Under the pieces are notes generated by a model. It saw only the letters and a list, made by a program, of their open reading frames with translations. It was not told the DNA's origin and did not search any database. From assembly GCF_900115775.1 (NCBI RefSeq), contig NZ_FOXS01000002.1, forward strand, positions 62,001 through 126,000: a stretch of DNA of 64,000 nt, written 5' to 3'. The DNA is from Hymenobacter arizonensis (lineage in GTDB: Bacteria; Bacteroidota; Bacteroidia; Cytophagales; Hymenobacteraceae). Of the stretch, positions 51,525-59,206 are shown piece by piece (positions within the stretch are counted from its first letter, which is position 1; every line of letters begins with the position of its first letter). Made by a program: the position numbers and the translations under genes.

Positions 51525-51548
51525 GAAAACGTATGCTTGCAGCATATT

Positions 51549-51588
51549 ATTATGTTTATAAAATTTAAATTTTTAAACATAACAAGCT
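51549..51588. promoter_or_regulatory. AT-rich palindromic island before exbD
   Basis: About 60 bp nearly all A/T in a GC-rich region, with TGTTTATAAAATTTAAATTT followed by TTTAAACATAAC: a near-perfect palindrome. It is a likely promoter or operator region for the exbD-tonB operon; no exact TAnnTTTG was found. Confidence 0.45.
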
Positions 51589-51650
51589 CACAATAAGGCA
51601 ATCTAGCGCTGCGTTAGCCGGGTATCTTTCACCTCATACGGATAGAAACC

Positions 51651-52175
51651 ATGGCAGAAATCCAGCAAAATGCGGCGGGTTCGGGGAAGCCCGGCAAGCG
51701 ACGAGCAAAGAAAATGTCGACCCGCATCGACATGACCCCGATGGTGGACCTGGCGTTTTTGCTGCTCACCTTCTTCATGCTCACCACCACCTTCGCCAAG
51801 CCCACCACCATGGAGCTGACCATGCCGGTGAAAGGCCCGGAAACGCCGGTGTCGTTGAAGAAGGCGATGACCATCATTCTGGGCAAAAACCACCAGGTGC
51901 ACTACTACACGGGCATGAATGCGCCCAACGACAAATCGGTGGCCGTGCCCGAGCTGAAGACAACCACCTTCGCCGCCAGCGGGATTCGCCAGGCGCTGCT
52001 CACGCGGGGACAGCAAGACCATTCGCTGGTGGTCCTCATCAAACCCAGCGCCGACTCCAAGTACCAGGACATGGTAGACATTCTGGATGAGATGAACATC
52101 ACCGGTCAGAAAAAATACGCGCTGGTCAAGATTACCCAAGACGATTTAACCCTACTTAAAACCGCAGCCTTATGA
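51651..52175 (+). CDS. ExbD/TolR-family biopolymer transport protein
   Basis: This 174-residue inner-membrane protein couples the proton gradient to TonB. One membrane segment (MVDLAFLLLTFFMLTTTF) carries the conserved Asp in MTPMVDLAFLLL (about residue 34), needed for proton use. A periplasmic domain follows with VLIKPSADSKYQDMVDILDE. ATG 51651 is the start. Its stop overlaps the tonB-like start (ATGATGA), so it is coupled with it. Normally exbB precedes exbD; no exbB is visible here, so it would have to be elsewhere. Confidence 0.93.
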   Translation: MAEIQQNAAGSGKPGKRRAKKMSTRIDMTPMVDLAFLLLTFFMLTTTFAKPTTMELTMPVKGPETPVSLKKAMTIILGKNHQVHYYTGMNAPNDKSVAVPELKTTTFAASGIRQALLTRGQQDHSLVVLIKPSADSKYQDMVDILDEMNITGQKKYALVKITQDDLTLLKTAAL

Positions 52176-53005
52176 TGACCAATTCTCAGCTGGCTACGGC
52201 CAGCCTCGACGACATCGTGTTCGATGGTCGCAACCGCCACTACGGAGCCTATGAGCTCCGCGCCCTATATCAGCGCCACATGACCCGCGCGCTGATTATT
52301 GCTACGGTCGCGTGCGCCGTGCTGCTAATGTTTCCAGTTGTAGCCCAGATGCTGAAGGATACCGCACCGGTAGCAGCGCCTGTCGTCGTGACTGCCGACC
52401 CTTTTAGAATGGAAGACAGTAAGCCAGATGTTGTAGTACCGCCTACTCCGCCAGAAGCCCAGCCACCCGTGCAGCCTCCAAAGCAACCCACCGTGAAGGA
52501 TTTGGCCCCGGTGGTGGTTAAAGACTCAGATGCACCTAAGGAGAGCGACATTCCCAACCGGGATGAATTGGCAGGCAAGACCACAGGCCCAGCCACCACA
52601 GAAGGCGACCCCAATGCCAAACCCGGCCTGACAGATGTGGAGCCTGGCCTCGAAGACAACGCTACCACAAATGTTGTTCCTCCCAAGCCCTACACCTTCG
52701 TGGAGCAAATGCCAGAGCTACCGGGTGGCGGTGGGCAGCTTGCTATCGTAGCCGCCATTCAAAAGGCTGTCAAATACCCGGGGTTGGCCCTGCGCAACGG
52801 AGTTGAAGGCAAAGTGTTTGTAAGCTTCACGGTGAACCCCAATGGCGAAGTGGTTGACGTTGCCATCGTGAAAGGCTTGGGCTACGGACTGGACGAGGAG
52901 ACCATGCGGGCCATCCGCACACTGCCCAAGTTCATTCCGGGCAAGCAAAACGGCCGGGAAGTGAGCGTGTCGTTCACGGTGCCCGTCACCTACAAAATCC
53001 AATAG
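52172..53005 (+). CDS. TonB-family energy transducer
   Basis: This 277-residue protein has a short cytoplasmic start (DDIVFDGRNRHYGAYELRAL, typical of Bacteroidota TonB), one membrane helix (ALIIATVACAVLLMFPVVAQ, about 38-57), a proline-rich spacer (PPTPPEAQPPVQPPKQPTVK), an acidic Thr-rich segment and a C-terminal TonB domain: QMPELPGGGGQLAIVAAIQK, GVEGKVFVSFTVNPNGEVVD and GYGLDEETMRAIRTLPKF. It spans the periplasm to power TonB-dependent receptors such as the SusC-like protein. Start ATG 52172 or 52175 overlaps exbD. Confidence 0.95.
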   Translation: MMTNSQLATASLDDIVFDGRNRHYGAYELRALYQRHMTRALIIATVACAVLLMFPVVAQMLKDTAPVAAPVVVTADPFRMEDSKPDVVVPPTPPEAQPPVQPPKQPTVKDLAPVVVKDSDAPKESDIPNRDELAGKTTGPATTEGDPNAKPGLTDVEPGLEDNATTNVVPPKPYTFVEQMPELPGGGGQLAIVAAIQKAVKYPGLALRNGVEGKVFVSFTVNPNGEVVDVAIVKGLGYGLDEETMRAIRTLPKFIPGKQNGREVSVSFTVPVTYKIQ

Positions 53006-53060
53006 CGAACCAAGTGTTGGCAGCCTGACGGCTGCCCTGTCATAAGCCCCCAAGTCGGCC

Positions 53061-53633
53061 CTATGGGCGCGGTTTGGGGGCTTTTGGTGTCTCCTCCACT
53101 TTGGCAATGCGGGCTTGGCCCCAGGGGGCGATGCTTACGCGCACTTTCAGCGGGCGCTGGCGGCCGGCTTTTTCCAGGCGCAGGCCGCTGCCTTCGGGCA
53201 CATAGTAGCGCTCCAGGTTGAAGCGCAGGGCAAAGGACTTGCGGTATACGTTGGTGACCCAGCCGCGCAGCACAGCTTGGTTGGGCCCGGCTTTTGGGGC
53301 TTTGGGATAAACGCCCACCGCGGTGCTCACGCTATCGGGCCCGGGGGCGAGCAGCACAAATACGGCCTGGCGGCGGCTGGGGGCGCTAGCTGCGTCGCGC
53401 CAGAGGGCCATAGGAGCTTCGCTGATGGTGTAGCGCAGGCGCACAAAATCGCCGTAAAGCAAATCGCGCGGGTCGATGGGCGTAGTGGTCAGGATAACGC
53501 TTTGGCCCAGCGCGGAGGTGGCGTAGCCAGCGCCGGCCACTCCCAAAACATAAAGCACTTGGGCAGCCACCAGAAAGCGAAAAAGGGGTCGGCGGCGGGC
53601 GGGGTCGGAGAACCAAGTCAGCAAATCGCGCAT
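53061..53633 (-). CDS. GDYXXLXY domain protein
   Basis: This 190-residue protein has one N-terminal membrane anchor (RFLVAAQVLYVLGVAGAGYA) and the family motif in DPRDLLYGDFVRLRYTISEA (GDFVRLRY). The exported domain then has VFVLLAPGPDS, RGWVTN and YYVPEGSGLRLE. Such proteins are of unknown role and are usually next to a DUF2157 membrane protein, as here, with the two 16 bp apart on the minus strand. Start ATG 53633 gives the anchor; upstream frame extension is rejected. Confidence 0.88.
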   Translation of the reverse strand: MRDLLTWFSDPARRRPLFRFLVAAQVLYVLGVAGAGYATSALGQSVILTTTPIDPRDLLYGDFVRLRYTISEAPMALWRDAASAPSRRQAVFVLLAPGPDSVSTAVGVYPKAPKAGPNQAVLRGWVTNVYRKSFALRFNLERYYVPEGSGLRLEKAGRQRPLKVRVSIAPWGQARIAKVEETPKAPKPRP

Positions 53634-53649
53634 GAGGAAGTGCTGATAA

Positions 53650-54903
53650 TTAAGGATTAGACGTTGATTCAGCCGGGGGCGACGGCCTTTCGGGCGTGGC
53701 GCTGGCGGCCAGCACCTGGGCATTGCGGCGGCGCAGGTACCAGCTAAGACCCAGCAGCAGCACGCCGCCCAGCAGGAAAAACAGCGACTTATCTAGAAAC
53801 GCCCAAGTGAGCTTGAAATAAGCCACCATGGTAGCCGCCACAAACAAGATAGCGCCAATGGTGAGCTGGTTGGGGTCTTCCTGCCGGTGAGCGCGGACCA
53901 GCACCGAGCCGGCGTGCGCATACAGCACCACCAGCGTGGCCACGGCCAGCGGCAGTCCGCCGGGGAGGTAAAACCCCGGCAGCAGCAACAGCCAGTCGAG
54001 CAGGGTATCGAACCGCCCCCGCGCGCGCTTGCCGGCTACCGATAGCGCCAGCACGGCCCCCAGCGCTCCCAGGTAGGGCAGCAGCGGTGGCCGCAGCACG
54101 TTGGCGTAGGTATCGGTTTCGCCAAACGTGGCCAGCCCGAACATGAACAGGTAAGCCGCCACCAGCGGCGGCACTTGCAAACTCCGACCCCCAACCCGGT
54201 GAGGCTGCCAGTCGCCGGCCGCATAAATGGCCATGGCGGGCACGAAGAACCAAGTGATTTTGGCGTGTAGCACTGCTATCAGCAAGCCCGCCTGCCACAG
54301 CAGCCCAGTAGCCAGCACCGTGCTGCTCACGGCATCGGGCCGGCGCCACCAATAGTAGCCCATGCCGCCCGCCACCATTAGCGCCGTGGCGTAGCTGAAG
54401 CTGCCCAGCGCCTGCACGCAGTACGTTTGCACGGCGGCCCCAATCAGGACCGTGAGCAACACTAGCAGGCGCGAGCCATACACGTAGCTGAGGGCCACGC
54501 CGGCCACTACCCAAGCCACCAAGCCGCTCACATCGTAGCCCACCAATTGGTAAATCTGACTGGTGAGGATGATGCTGGCGCCAAACAGTATCAGCCCTAA
54601 GCCGATGAGGCCGTGGCCCAAATCGGGGTTGCCGCGCCGCAGAAAATAGGCTCCGGCCGCGTAAGCGCCCGTGAGGCTGCCCAGCATCAGGGCCAGGCGC
54701 AAGACGTCGGGCAGGGCCTGCCAGTTGGCGGCCACCACGCTCAAGGCGCTCAGGCCCACCAGCACGCTGCCCAGCAAGGGCAGCAGGCCCAGGGCCTGTG
54801 CTTGGTGCGGGTAGCGGGCCAGCAGCTTTTGGCGCTGCTCTTCGGTGATGAGGCCTTCGGCTACCCAGGCGGGGCCATCGGTTTCAAGAAATTTGCGAGA
54901 CAA
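53650..54903 (-). CDS. DUF2157 integral membrane protein
   Basis: This 417-residue protein has a short soluble head (SRKFLETDGPAWVAEGLITE with QRQKLLARYP), typical of DUF2157, then at least ten membrane helices (LGLLPLLGSVLVGLSALSVV, LGLILFGASIILTSQIYQLV, FLLGGVLLLGLSWYLRRR). The start is best placed at TTG 54903; the frame is open to 55050, but that part reads through repeat C copy 2 and gives the repeat-derived segment TTPVRAVGSNIPSLKKEG, so it is not believed. It forms an operon with the GDYXXLXY gene downstream. Function unknown. Confidence 0.83.
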   Translation of the reverse strand: MSRKFLETDGPAWVAEGLITEEQRQKLLARYPHQAQALGLLPLLGSVLVGLSALSVVAANWQALPDVLRLALMLGSLTGAYAAGAYFLRRGNPDLGHGLIGLGLILFGASIILTSQIYQLVGYDVSGLVAWVVAGVALSYVYGSRLLVLLTVLIGAAVQTYCVQALGSFSYATALMVAGGMGYYWWRRPDAVSSTVLATGLLWQAGLLIAVLHAKITWFFVPAMAIYAAGDWQPHRVGGRSLQVPPLVAAYLFMFGLATFGETDTYANVLRPPLLPYLGALGAVLALSVAGKRARGRFDTLLDWLLLLPGFYLPGGLPLAVATLVVLYAHAGSVLVRAHRQEDPNQLTIGAILFVAATMVAYFKLTWAFLDKSLFFLLGGVLLLGLSWYLRRRNAQVLAASATPERPSPPAESTSNP

Positions 54904-54940
54904 AGAAGTAGAATAGGGATGATGGGATACAAAGAACGAA

Positions 54941-55122
54941 AAACTCCCCTCCTTTTTTAAGGAGGGGATGTTCGAGCCAACGGCTCGGACGGGGGTGGTT
55001 GCGCTCGTTGCACGATAGGCGAATAAGACAGCTGCAAGTCGTTCGTCCATCGTACAACGAGTGCAACCACCCCAGCTGGCGCTTCGCGCCAGCGTCCCCT
55101 CCTCAGCTGAGGAGGGGAGTTT
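54941..55122. repeat. Compound inverted repeat, family C (copy 2)
   Basis: Same build as 13608-13776: outer arms ACTCCCCTCCTT / AAGGAGGGGAGTTT (partly changed), shared block GATGTTCGAGCCAACGGCTC, GACGGGGGTGGTTGCG, and AACCACCCCAGCTGGC with the GCTTCGCGCCAGC mini-hairpin. The middle differs. It lies between mnmD and the DUF2157 gene. Confidence 0.92.
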
Positions 55123-55128
55123 GATTTC

Positions 55129-55839
55129 TTACGCAGCGAGTGTTTTGCGGGCCCGCGTCATTTCGCGTTTGCCAGGCGGGCCCGGCAATTTCTCGGTGAG
55201 CCAGCCCGCCGCCCGCAGGTTGCGCCGAAACTGACCTTGGGCGCAGTAGCTCACCAGCACTGCACCCGGGGCAGCGGCAGCGTACAGCTGCCCGAAGATG
55301 GCTTCGGTCCACAGTTCGGGCTGCTTCTCGGGGGCGAAAGCATCGAAGTAGATGACATGGTAGTTATTAGGCAATAAGGCGGTTTCCTGCAAGGCACCGG
55401 CGATTTTACGTAACGAGAATCGAGTTGTCAGCGGCACGGATTCGTTCCAGGGCGCGGCGTGCAGCTGCTCGTGAAAAGCCAGTAGCTCGGGGTTTATCAC
55501 GTAGCGCTCCACGCCCAGCTGGCTGATGATGGCGGGCAGGAGGGGATACTTTTCAATGGTGTCGTATTGAATATTTACGGGCGAAATCAGGCTTTGCTGC
55601 AGCGTGAGCAGCGCATTGAGGCCGGTACCAAACCCGACTTCCAACACCCGCACCGATTCGTGGGCAGCGGCCAACGCTGGGGTCAGCCCTGCGGCTATGT
55701 ACACGTGCTGGGCTTCCTGCAAGGCGCCGTGCGTGGAGTGGTAATGCTCGTCGAGGGCAGGCACGTAGAGCGTGCTCGACCCGTCGGCCGTGGGCCGCAC
55801 CTCTACCTTTGGCGTGGCGTTCGTGTTCTCGTTATTCAT
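55129..55839 (-). CDS. mnmD: tRNA 5-methylaminomethyl-2-thiouridine methyltransferase, MnmD type
   Basis: This 236-residue SAM-dependent enzyme matches MnmD, the methyltransferase half of MnmC that finishes mnm5s2U at position 34 of some tRNAs. It starts PKVEVRPTADGSSTLYVPAL with YHSTHGALQEAQHVYI, the SAM motif VLEVGFGTGLNALLTLQ, then VIYFDAFAPEKQPELWTEAI and LVSYCAQGQFRRNLRAAGW with a C-terminal GKREMTRA. E. coli has this fused with MnmC's oxidase; here it is alone. ATG 55839 is the start, divergent from the thioesterase with only 14 bp between the start codons. Confidence 0.92.
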   Translation of the reverse strand: MNNENTNATPKVEVRPTADGSSTLYVPALDEHYHSTHGALQEAQHVYIAAGLTPALAAAHESVRVLEVGFGTGLNALLTLQQSLISPVNIQYDTIEKYPLLPAIISQLGVERYVINPELLAFHEQLHAAPWNESVPLTTRFSLRKIAGALQETALLPNNYHVIYFDAFAPEKQPELWTEAIFGQLYAAAAPGAVLVSYCAQGQFRRNLRAAGWLTEKLPGPPGKREMTRARKTLAA

Positions 55840-55853
55840 TCCAGATTTTCCCA

Positions 55854-56279
55854 ATGGCCCGCGTAAAAGTAACCCTGCCCGATACCTTCTCCTGCACCGC
55901 CGAAATCCCCGTGCGCATCACCGACCTCAACTACGGCGGCCACCTCGGCAACGACGCGCTATTGGGCATTCTGCACGAGGCGCGGGTGCAGTTCCTGCGC
56001 TCCATCGGCATGGAAAACGACTACGACCCCGTGAGCAAACTGGGTCTCATCATGGTCGACGTGGCGATGGAATACAAAGGCGAAGCCTTCCACGGCGACG
56101 TGCTGCACATCAAAATGGCCGCCGCCGACCCCAACAAGTACGGTTTCGATGTGGTGTACCACGTGCACAACCAGGCCGGCAAGGAAATAGCCCGCGCCAA
56201 GACGGGCATGCTGTGCTTTGATTACAACATTCGGAAGCTGCGGCTGCTGCCCGAGGCGCTGGCGGCGCAGGTTAGTTGA
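55854..56279 (+). CDS. Thioesterase-superfamily (hotdog fold) protein
   Basis: This 141-residue protein has the 4-hydroxybenzoyl-CoA thioesterase pattern: VRITDLNYGGHLGNDALLGI near residues 20-39, EARVQFLRSIGM, VDVAMEYKGEAFHGDVL and a C-terminal ARAKTGMLCFDYNI. It probably hydrolyses acyl-CoA or acyl-carrier thioesters; the substrate is unknown. ATG 55854 starts 14 bp after the opposing mnmD start codon. The promoters of both must therefore lie partly inside coding DNA, or one gene's leader lies within the other. Confidence 0.9.
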   Translation: MARVKVTLPDTFSCTAEIPVRITDLNYGGHLGNDALLGILHEARVQFLRSIGMENDYDPVSKLGLIMVDVAMEYKGEAFHGDVLHIKMAAADPNKYGFDVVYHVHNQAGKEIARAKTGMLCFDYNIRKLRLLPEALAAQVS

Positions 56280-56323
56280 GCTTTTTGGCATGCTCAACTA
56301 GGTTAATGAATGTCCTTCCCATT

Positions 56324-56752
56324 ATGTGTTGTCCTCTTCGCCTCCGTCGCATTGCCTTGCTTAGCATGGTAATGCTCATACCTCATTTAGTAACTGCTCA
56401 AAAACAGATTACTAAGCCAACCAAGCCAAAAGTCTATACAGTGGTCGGGCGAATGCCGCAGTTGCCGGGAGGCGGTGGAGAGAAGGCTATTTTGCAGGCT
56501 ATTCAGCAACGCCTTGTCTACCCACCCAGAGCGTTGCAGGCTCAGGTAGAAGGGCGCGTCTACGTCAATTTCATCGTGACTGCAACTGGTCGAGTCGATA
56601 AGATAGAAGTTGTAAAAAGTCTGGTAGCTGACTGCGACTCGGCGGTCGTGCAGGCAGTTAAGCGACTCCCGCGCTTCACGCCAGGCCGCGAAGAAGGCAA
56701 AGCGGTTTGGGTACAGTACACTTTACCGGTCACCTTTCGCATTGAGGACTGA
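56324..56752 (+). CDS. Exported TonB C-terminal domain protein
   Basis: This protein (about 142 residues) has a signal peptide MCCPLRLRRIALLSMVMLIP and then a TonB-type C-terminal domain: RMPQLPGGGGEKAILQAIQQ, VEGRVYVNFIVTATGRVDKI and AVKRLPRFTPGREEGKAVW. It lacks the membrane anchor plus proline spacer of true TonB, so it is a soluble or short TonB_C protein, a common form in Bacteroidota. Starts at ATG 56324 or 56306; the first gives the cleaner signal peptide. It is about 3.3 kb from the exbD-tonB pair and shares its PGGGG core. Confidence 0.85.
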   Translation: MCCPLRLRRIALLSMVMLIPHLVTAQKQITKPTKPKVYTVVGRMPQLPGGGGEKAILQAIQQRLVYPPRALQAQVEGRVYVNFIVTATGRVDKIEVVKSLVADCDSAVVQAVKRLPRFTPGREEGKAVWVQYTLPVTFRIED

Positions 56753-56822
56753 GATACATTGAAAATAATACCGCACGGATAGCCAACTTAAATAACCGGG
56801 AACCCAAGCTTCTGGCCTGTTG

Positions 56823-56830
56823 TATCTTTG
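56823..56830 (+). promoter_or_regulatory. -7 box TATCTTTG immediately before rlmN
   Basis: It ends 4 bp before ATG 56835. Usual spacing places transcription start at the A of ATG, so the mRNA would be leaderless. Confidence 0.6.
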
Positions 56831-56834
56831 TGCT

Positions 56835-57917
56835 ATGCTACTGGAACTGCCCCTCGCCCCCGTCATTAAGAAGCGCGACATCCGCAAAACCTCGCCCGAC
56901 GAGCTCAAGGCCTTTATGGTGGAGCACGGCGAGAAGCCCTTCCGTGCCAAGCAGGTAACGGAGTGGCTGTGGAAAAACACCGCCGCTACGTTTGAGGAGA
57001 TGAACAACATTGCGCTGGCAACGCGCGAGCTGCTGGACAAGCACTTCGTGATAAACGGCGTGACGGTGCAGAACAAGCAGCTCAGCAACGACGGCACCAT
57101 CAAATCGGCCTTTAAGCTGTATGACGGCAACGTAGTGGAGGGCGTGCTCATTCCGCACGATACGCGCATGACGGCTTGTATTTCGAGCCAGGTGGGCTGC
57201 TCGCTCACGTGTAAGTTTTGCGCTACGGGCTACATGGACCGCAAGCGCAACCTCGACGCGGCCGAGATTTACGACCAGGTGGTTCGCATTCGCGAGCAGT
57301 GCGAGGCGCAGTACGGCACGCCGCTCACTAACATCGTGTACATGGGGATGGGCGAGCCCCTGCTCAACTACGCCAACGTGGTGGAAAGCGTGCGCCGCAT
57401 CACCGCGCCCGATGGCCTGAACATGGCCCCGCGCCGCATCACCATCAGCACGGCCGGCATTGCCAAGATGATTAAGAAGCTGGCCGATGACGACGTGAAG
57501 GCCAACTTGGCCCTCTCACTGCACGCGCCCACCGATGCCAAGCGCAACGAAATCATGCCCATCAACGAAGCCAACTCCCTGGCTGCGCTGAAGGAAGCCC
57601 TGCAGTACTACCACCAGAAAACGGGCCGCAAAGTCACCTACGAGTACATCGTGTTCGACGGCTTCAACGACGGGCTCGACGATGCCGAAAACCTCTTCAA
57701 GATTGCGAAGTGGCTGCCCTGCAAGGTGAACCTGATTGAATATAACCCCATCGAAAACGCCGACTACCAGAACGCGGCCGATGACAAAATCACCGCCTTT
57801 CACAAGTACCTGGCCGACCGCGGCGTGCAAACCAACATCCGCCGCAGCCGCGGTAAGGATATCGATGCGGCCTGCGGGCAGCTCGCGGTTAAAGAGAAGA
57901 AGGAAGTAGCTGAGTAG
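56835..57917 (+). CDS. rlmN: Dual-specificity 23S rRNA/tRNA adenine C2 methyltransferase
   Basis: RlmN (360 residues) is a radical-SAM enzyme that methylates C2 of A2503 in 23S rRNA and A37 in tRNA. The radical-SAM cysteines are Cys122, Cys126 and Cys129 (GCSLTCKFCATG). The two catalytic cysteines fit Cys115 (RMTACISSQVG) and Cys347 (DIDAACGQL). Other motifs are VYMGMGEPLLNYANV and the C-terminal RRSRGKDIDAACG. ATG 56835 is chosen because it follows a -7 box by 4 bp and gives the family's normal start. All catalytic residues are intact. Confidence 0.97.
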   Translation: MLLELPLAPVIKKRDIRKTSPDELKAFMVEHGEKPFRAKQVTEWLWKNTAATFEEMNNIALATRELLDKHFVINGVTVQNKQLSNDGTIKSAFKLYDGNVVEGVLIPHDTRMTACISSQVGCSLTCKFCATGYMDRKRNLDAAEIYDQVVRIREQCEAQYGTPLTNIVYMGMGEPLLNYANVVESVRRITAPDGLNMAPRRITISTAGIAKMIKKLADDDVKANLALSLHAPTDAKRNEIMPINEANSLAALKEALQYYHQKTGRKVTYEYIVFDGFNDGLDDAENLFKIAKWLPCKVNLIEYNPIENADYQNAADDKITAFHKYLADRGVQTNIRRSRGKDIDAACGQLAVKEKKEVAE

Positions 57918-57940
57918 GTACCTAAAACTGATTTTTCAAG

Positions 57941-57988
57941 GACTGCAAAAGGCCCGGCCATAATTAAATGGCCGGGCCTTTTGCAGTC
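57941..57988. terminator. Bidirectional terminator, perfect 20-bp arms
   Basis: GACTGCAAAAGGCCCGGCCA pairs exactly with 57969-57988. It lies between convergent rlmN and the outer-membrane-like gene. Confidence 0.93.
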
Positions 57989-58014
57989 AGTAGGCAGGGA
58001 AAGCCGCCTTTTCT

Positions 58015-58986
58015 TTATTTCGTGCGGCCGAAGCGATACGTGACCTCGGCAAATGGAATGGCGCCGCCGTCAGAATCTTCGTTGCTGCCGTAACGGCTAT
58101 TGGAGTAGCTGTAAAGGCCGTACATCAAGCCCAAGCTGCCGCTGAGGCGCTGCCCCGACATGCGCAGCCCGGCAATGCCGCCAACAAACGTGGCGCGGTC
58201 GAATTGGTCCTTTACGGTAAGGATGTAGGTTTCATTCACGAGCGAGATGCGACGGGAGACACGCGTGGCCCCGCCTAGCAAGAAAACCGGCGTGTTGAAG
58301 TACTCGCCGCGCACAAACGCGTAGCCAACCCCGGCGGTGACGTTATTGTCGGCCGAGCCGTAGGTAGTGTTTCCATAAGCCAGGGTAAAGGTGTTGCCAC
58401 CTTGAAAGGCAATCAGCGCGCCAGCTCCTACGTGCACCTTGTCGCCACTCACCGGGAAGCTCACCTTCGGCGTGAGAGCAAAGAAGTTTTCGCTGCCAGC
58501 CTCCGGCACCCAGGTAAACAGGGCTCCCATCGAAAAATTATCGGTGATGCCGTAGTTCACGCCCAGCAGGAAAATATAGATATTCTGCACGGTGCCCTCG
58601 CCGCGGCGTAGGTTGCGGGCCGTGGGCGCAAACGACAAACGGTTACCGTTGCCGAGGTAGTCGTATCCGAGGCGGGCCTGTTCCTGCGTGAGGAGAGTGA
58701 TTTGCTTGATGTTGGGGCGCTTCACCGTGAGCAGGCCCAGGTCGGTGGTCTCAAACGTGAGCTCCTCGGCGCTGACCGCGGTGAGGCGTCCAATGAAGGA
58801 CGTACCCGACACCAGCTCGACGGTGTAGGTGAGACCGATGACTTCCCCCACGCCTCGGGGAGGGGGCATTGGGGCCTGTTGGTCAGGCGTTGGCGGGGGT
58901 ACAGCGCCGGGCTGCTGAGCCATAGCCGGCAAGCTGAGCAGGGATAAAACGAGGCTGCAGCGCAGTGTGTGTAGGAGTAGAGACAT
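58015..58986 (-). CDS. Exported protein with an SH3-like N-terminal domain and barrel-like C-terminus
   Basis: This 323-residue protein starts MSLLLHTLRCSLVLSLLSLP with cleavage after AMAQ. A proline/glutamine-rich segment (PPPTPDQQAPMPPPRGVGEV) leads to a beta domain GLTYTVELVSGTSFIGRLTA ... VKRPNIKQITLL, similar in build to the RYANGTKEV modules at 20748 and 21552. The C-terminal half alternates strands (NYGITDNFSMGALFTWVPEA, TYRFGRTK end), like an outer-membrane barrel. No family recognised. It is convergent with rlmN. The 220 bp upstream (58987-59206) is AT-rich and holds nothing that I can support as a gene. Confidence 0.7.
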   Translation of the reverse strand: MSLLLHTLRCSLVLSLLSLPAMAQQPGAVPPPTPDQQAPMPPPRGVGEVIGLTYTVELVSGTSFIGRLTAVSAEELTFETTDLGLLTVKRPNIKQITLLTQEQARLGYDYLGNGNRLSFAPTARNLRRGEGTVQNIYIFLLGVNYGITDNFSMGALFTWVPEAGSENFFALTPKVSFPVSGDKVHVGAGALIAFQGGNTFTLAYGNTTYGSADNNVTAGVGYAFVRGEYFNTPVFLLGGATRVSRRISLVNETYILTVKDQFDRATFVGGIAGLRMSGQRLSGSLGLMYGLYSYSNSRYGSNEDSDGGAIPFAEVTYRFGRTK

Positions 58987-59206
58987 AACAGGAAAAAAGT
59001 TTCCTCAAATATGGCTCCTTACCCCCCCTAAATAGCAATATGATTTTCGTTATCAAGGGACTTTCTGGCTTGTCAAACCGCCCATACCGCGCCTTTCAAT
59101 TAATTTAAATTATTTGGTTGTCAGCGCATAATTCAATAAGCCAGCTCTAACACGAATCAAAAAAAAGGACATTTCAACCGTTCACGAAATGCTCTTTTTT
59201 TGCATT

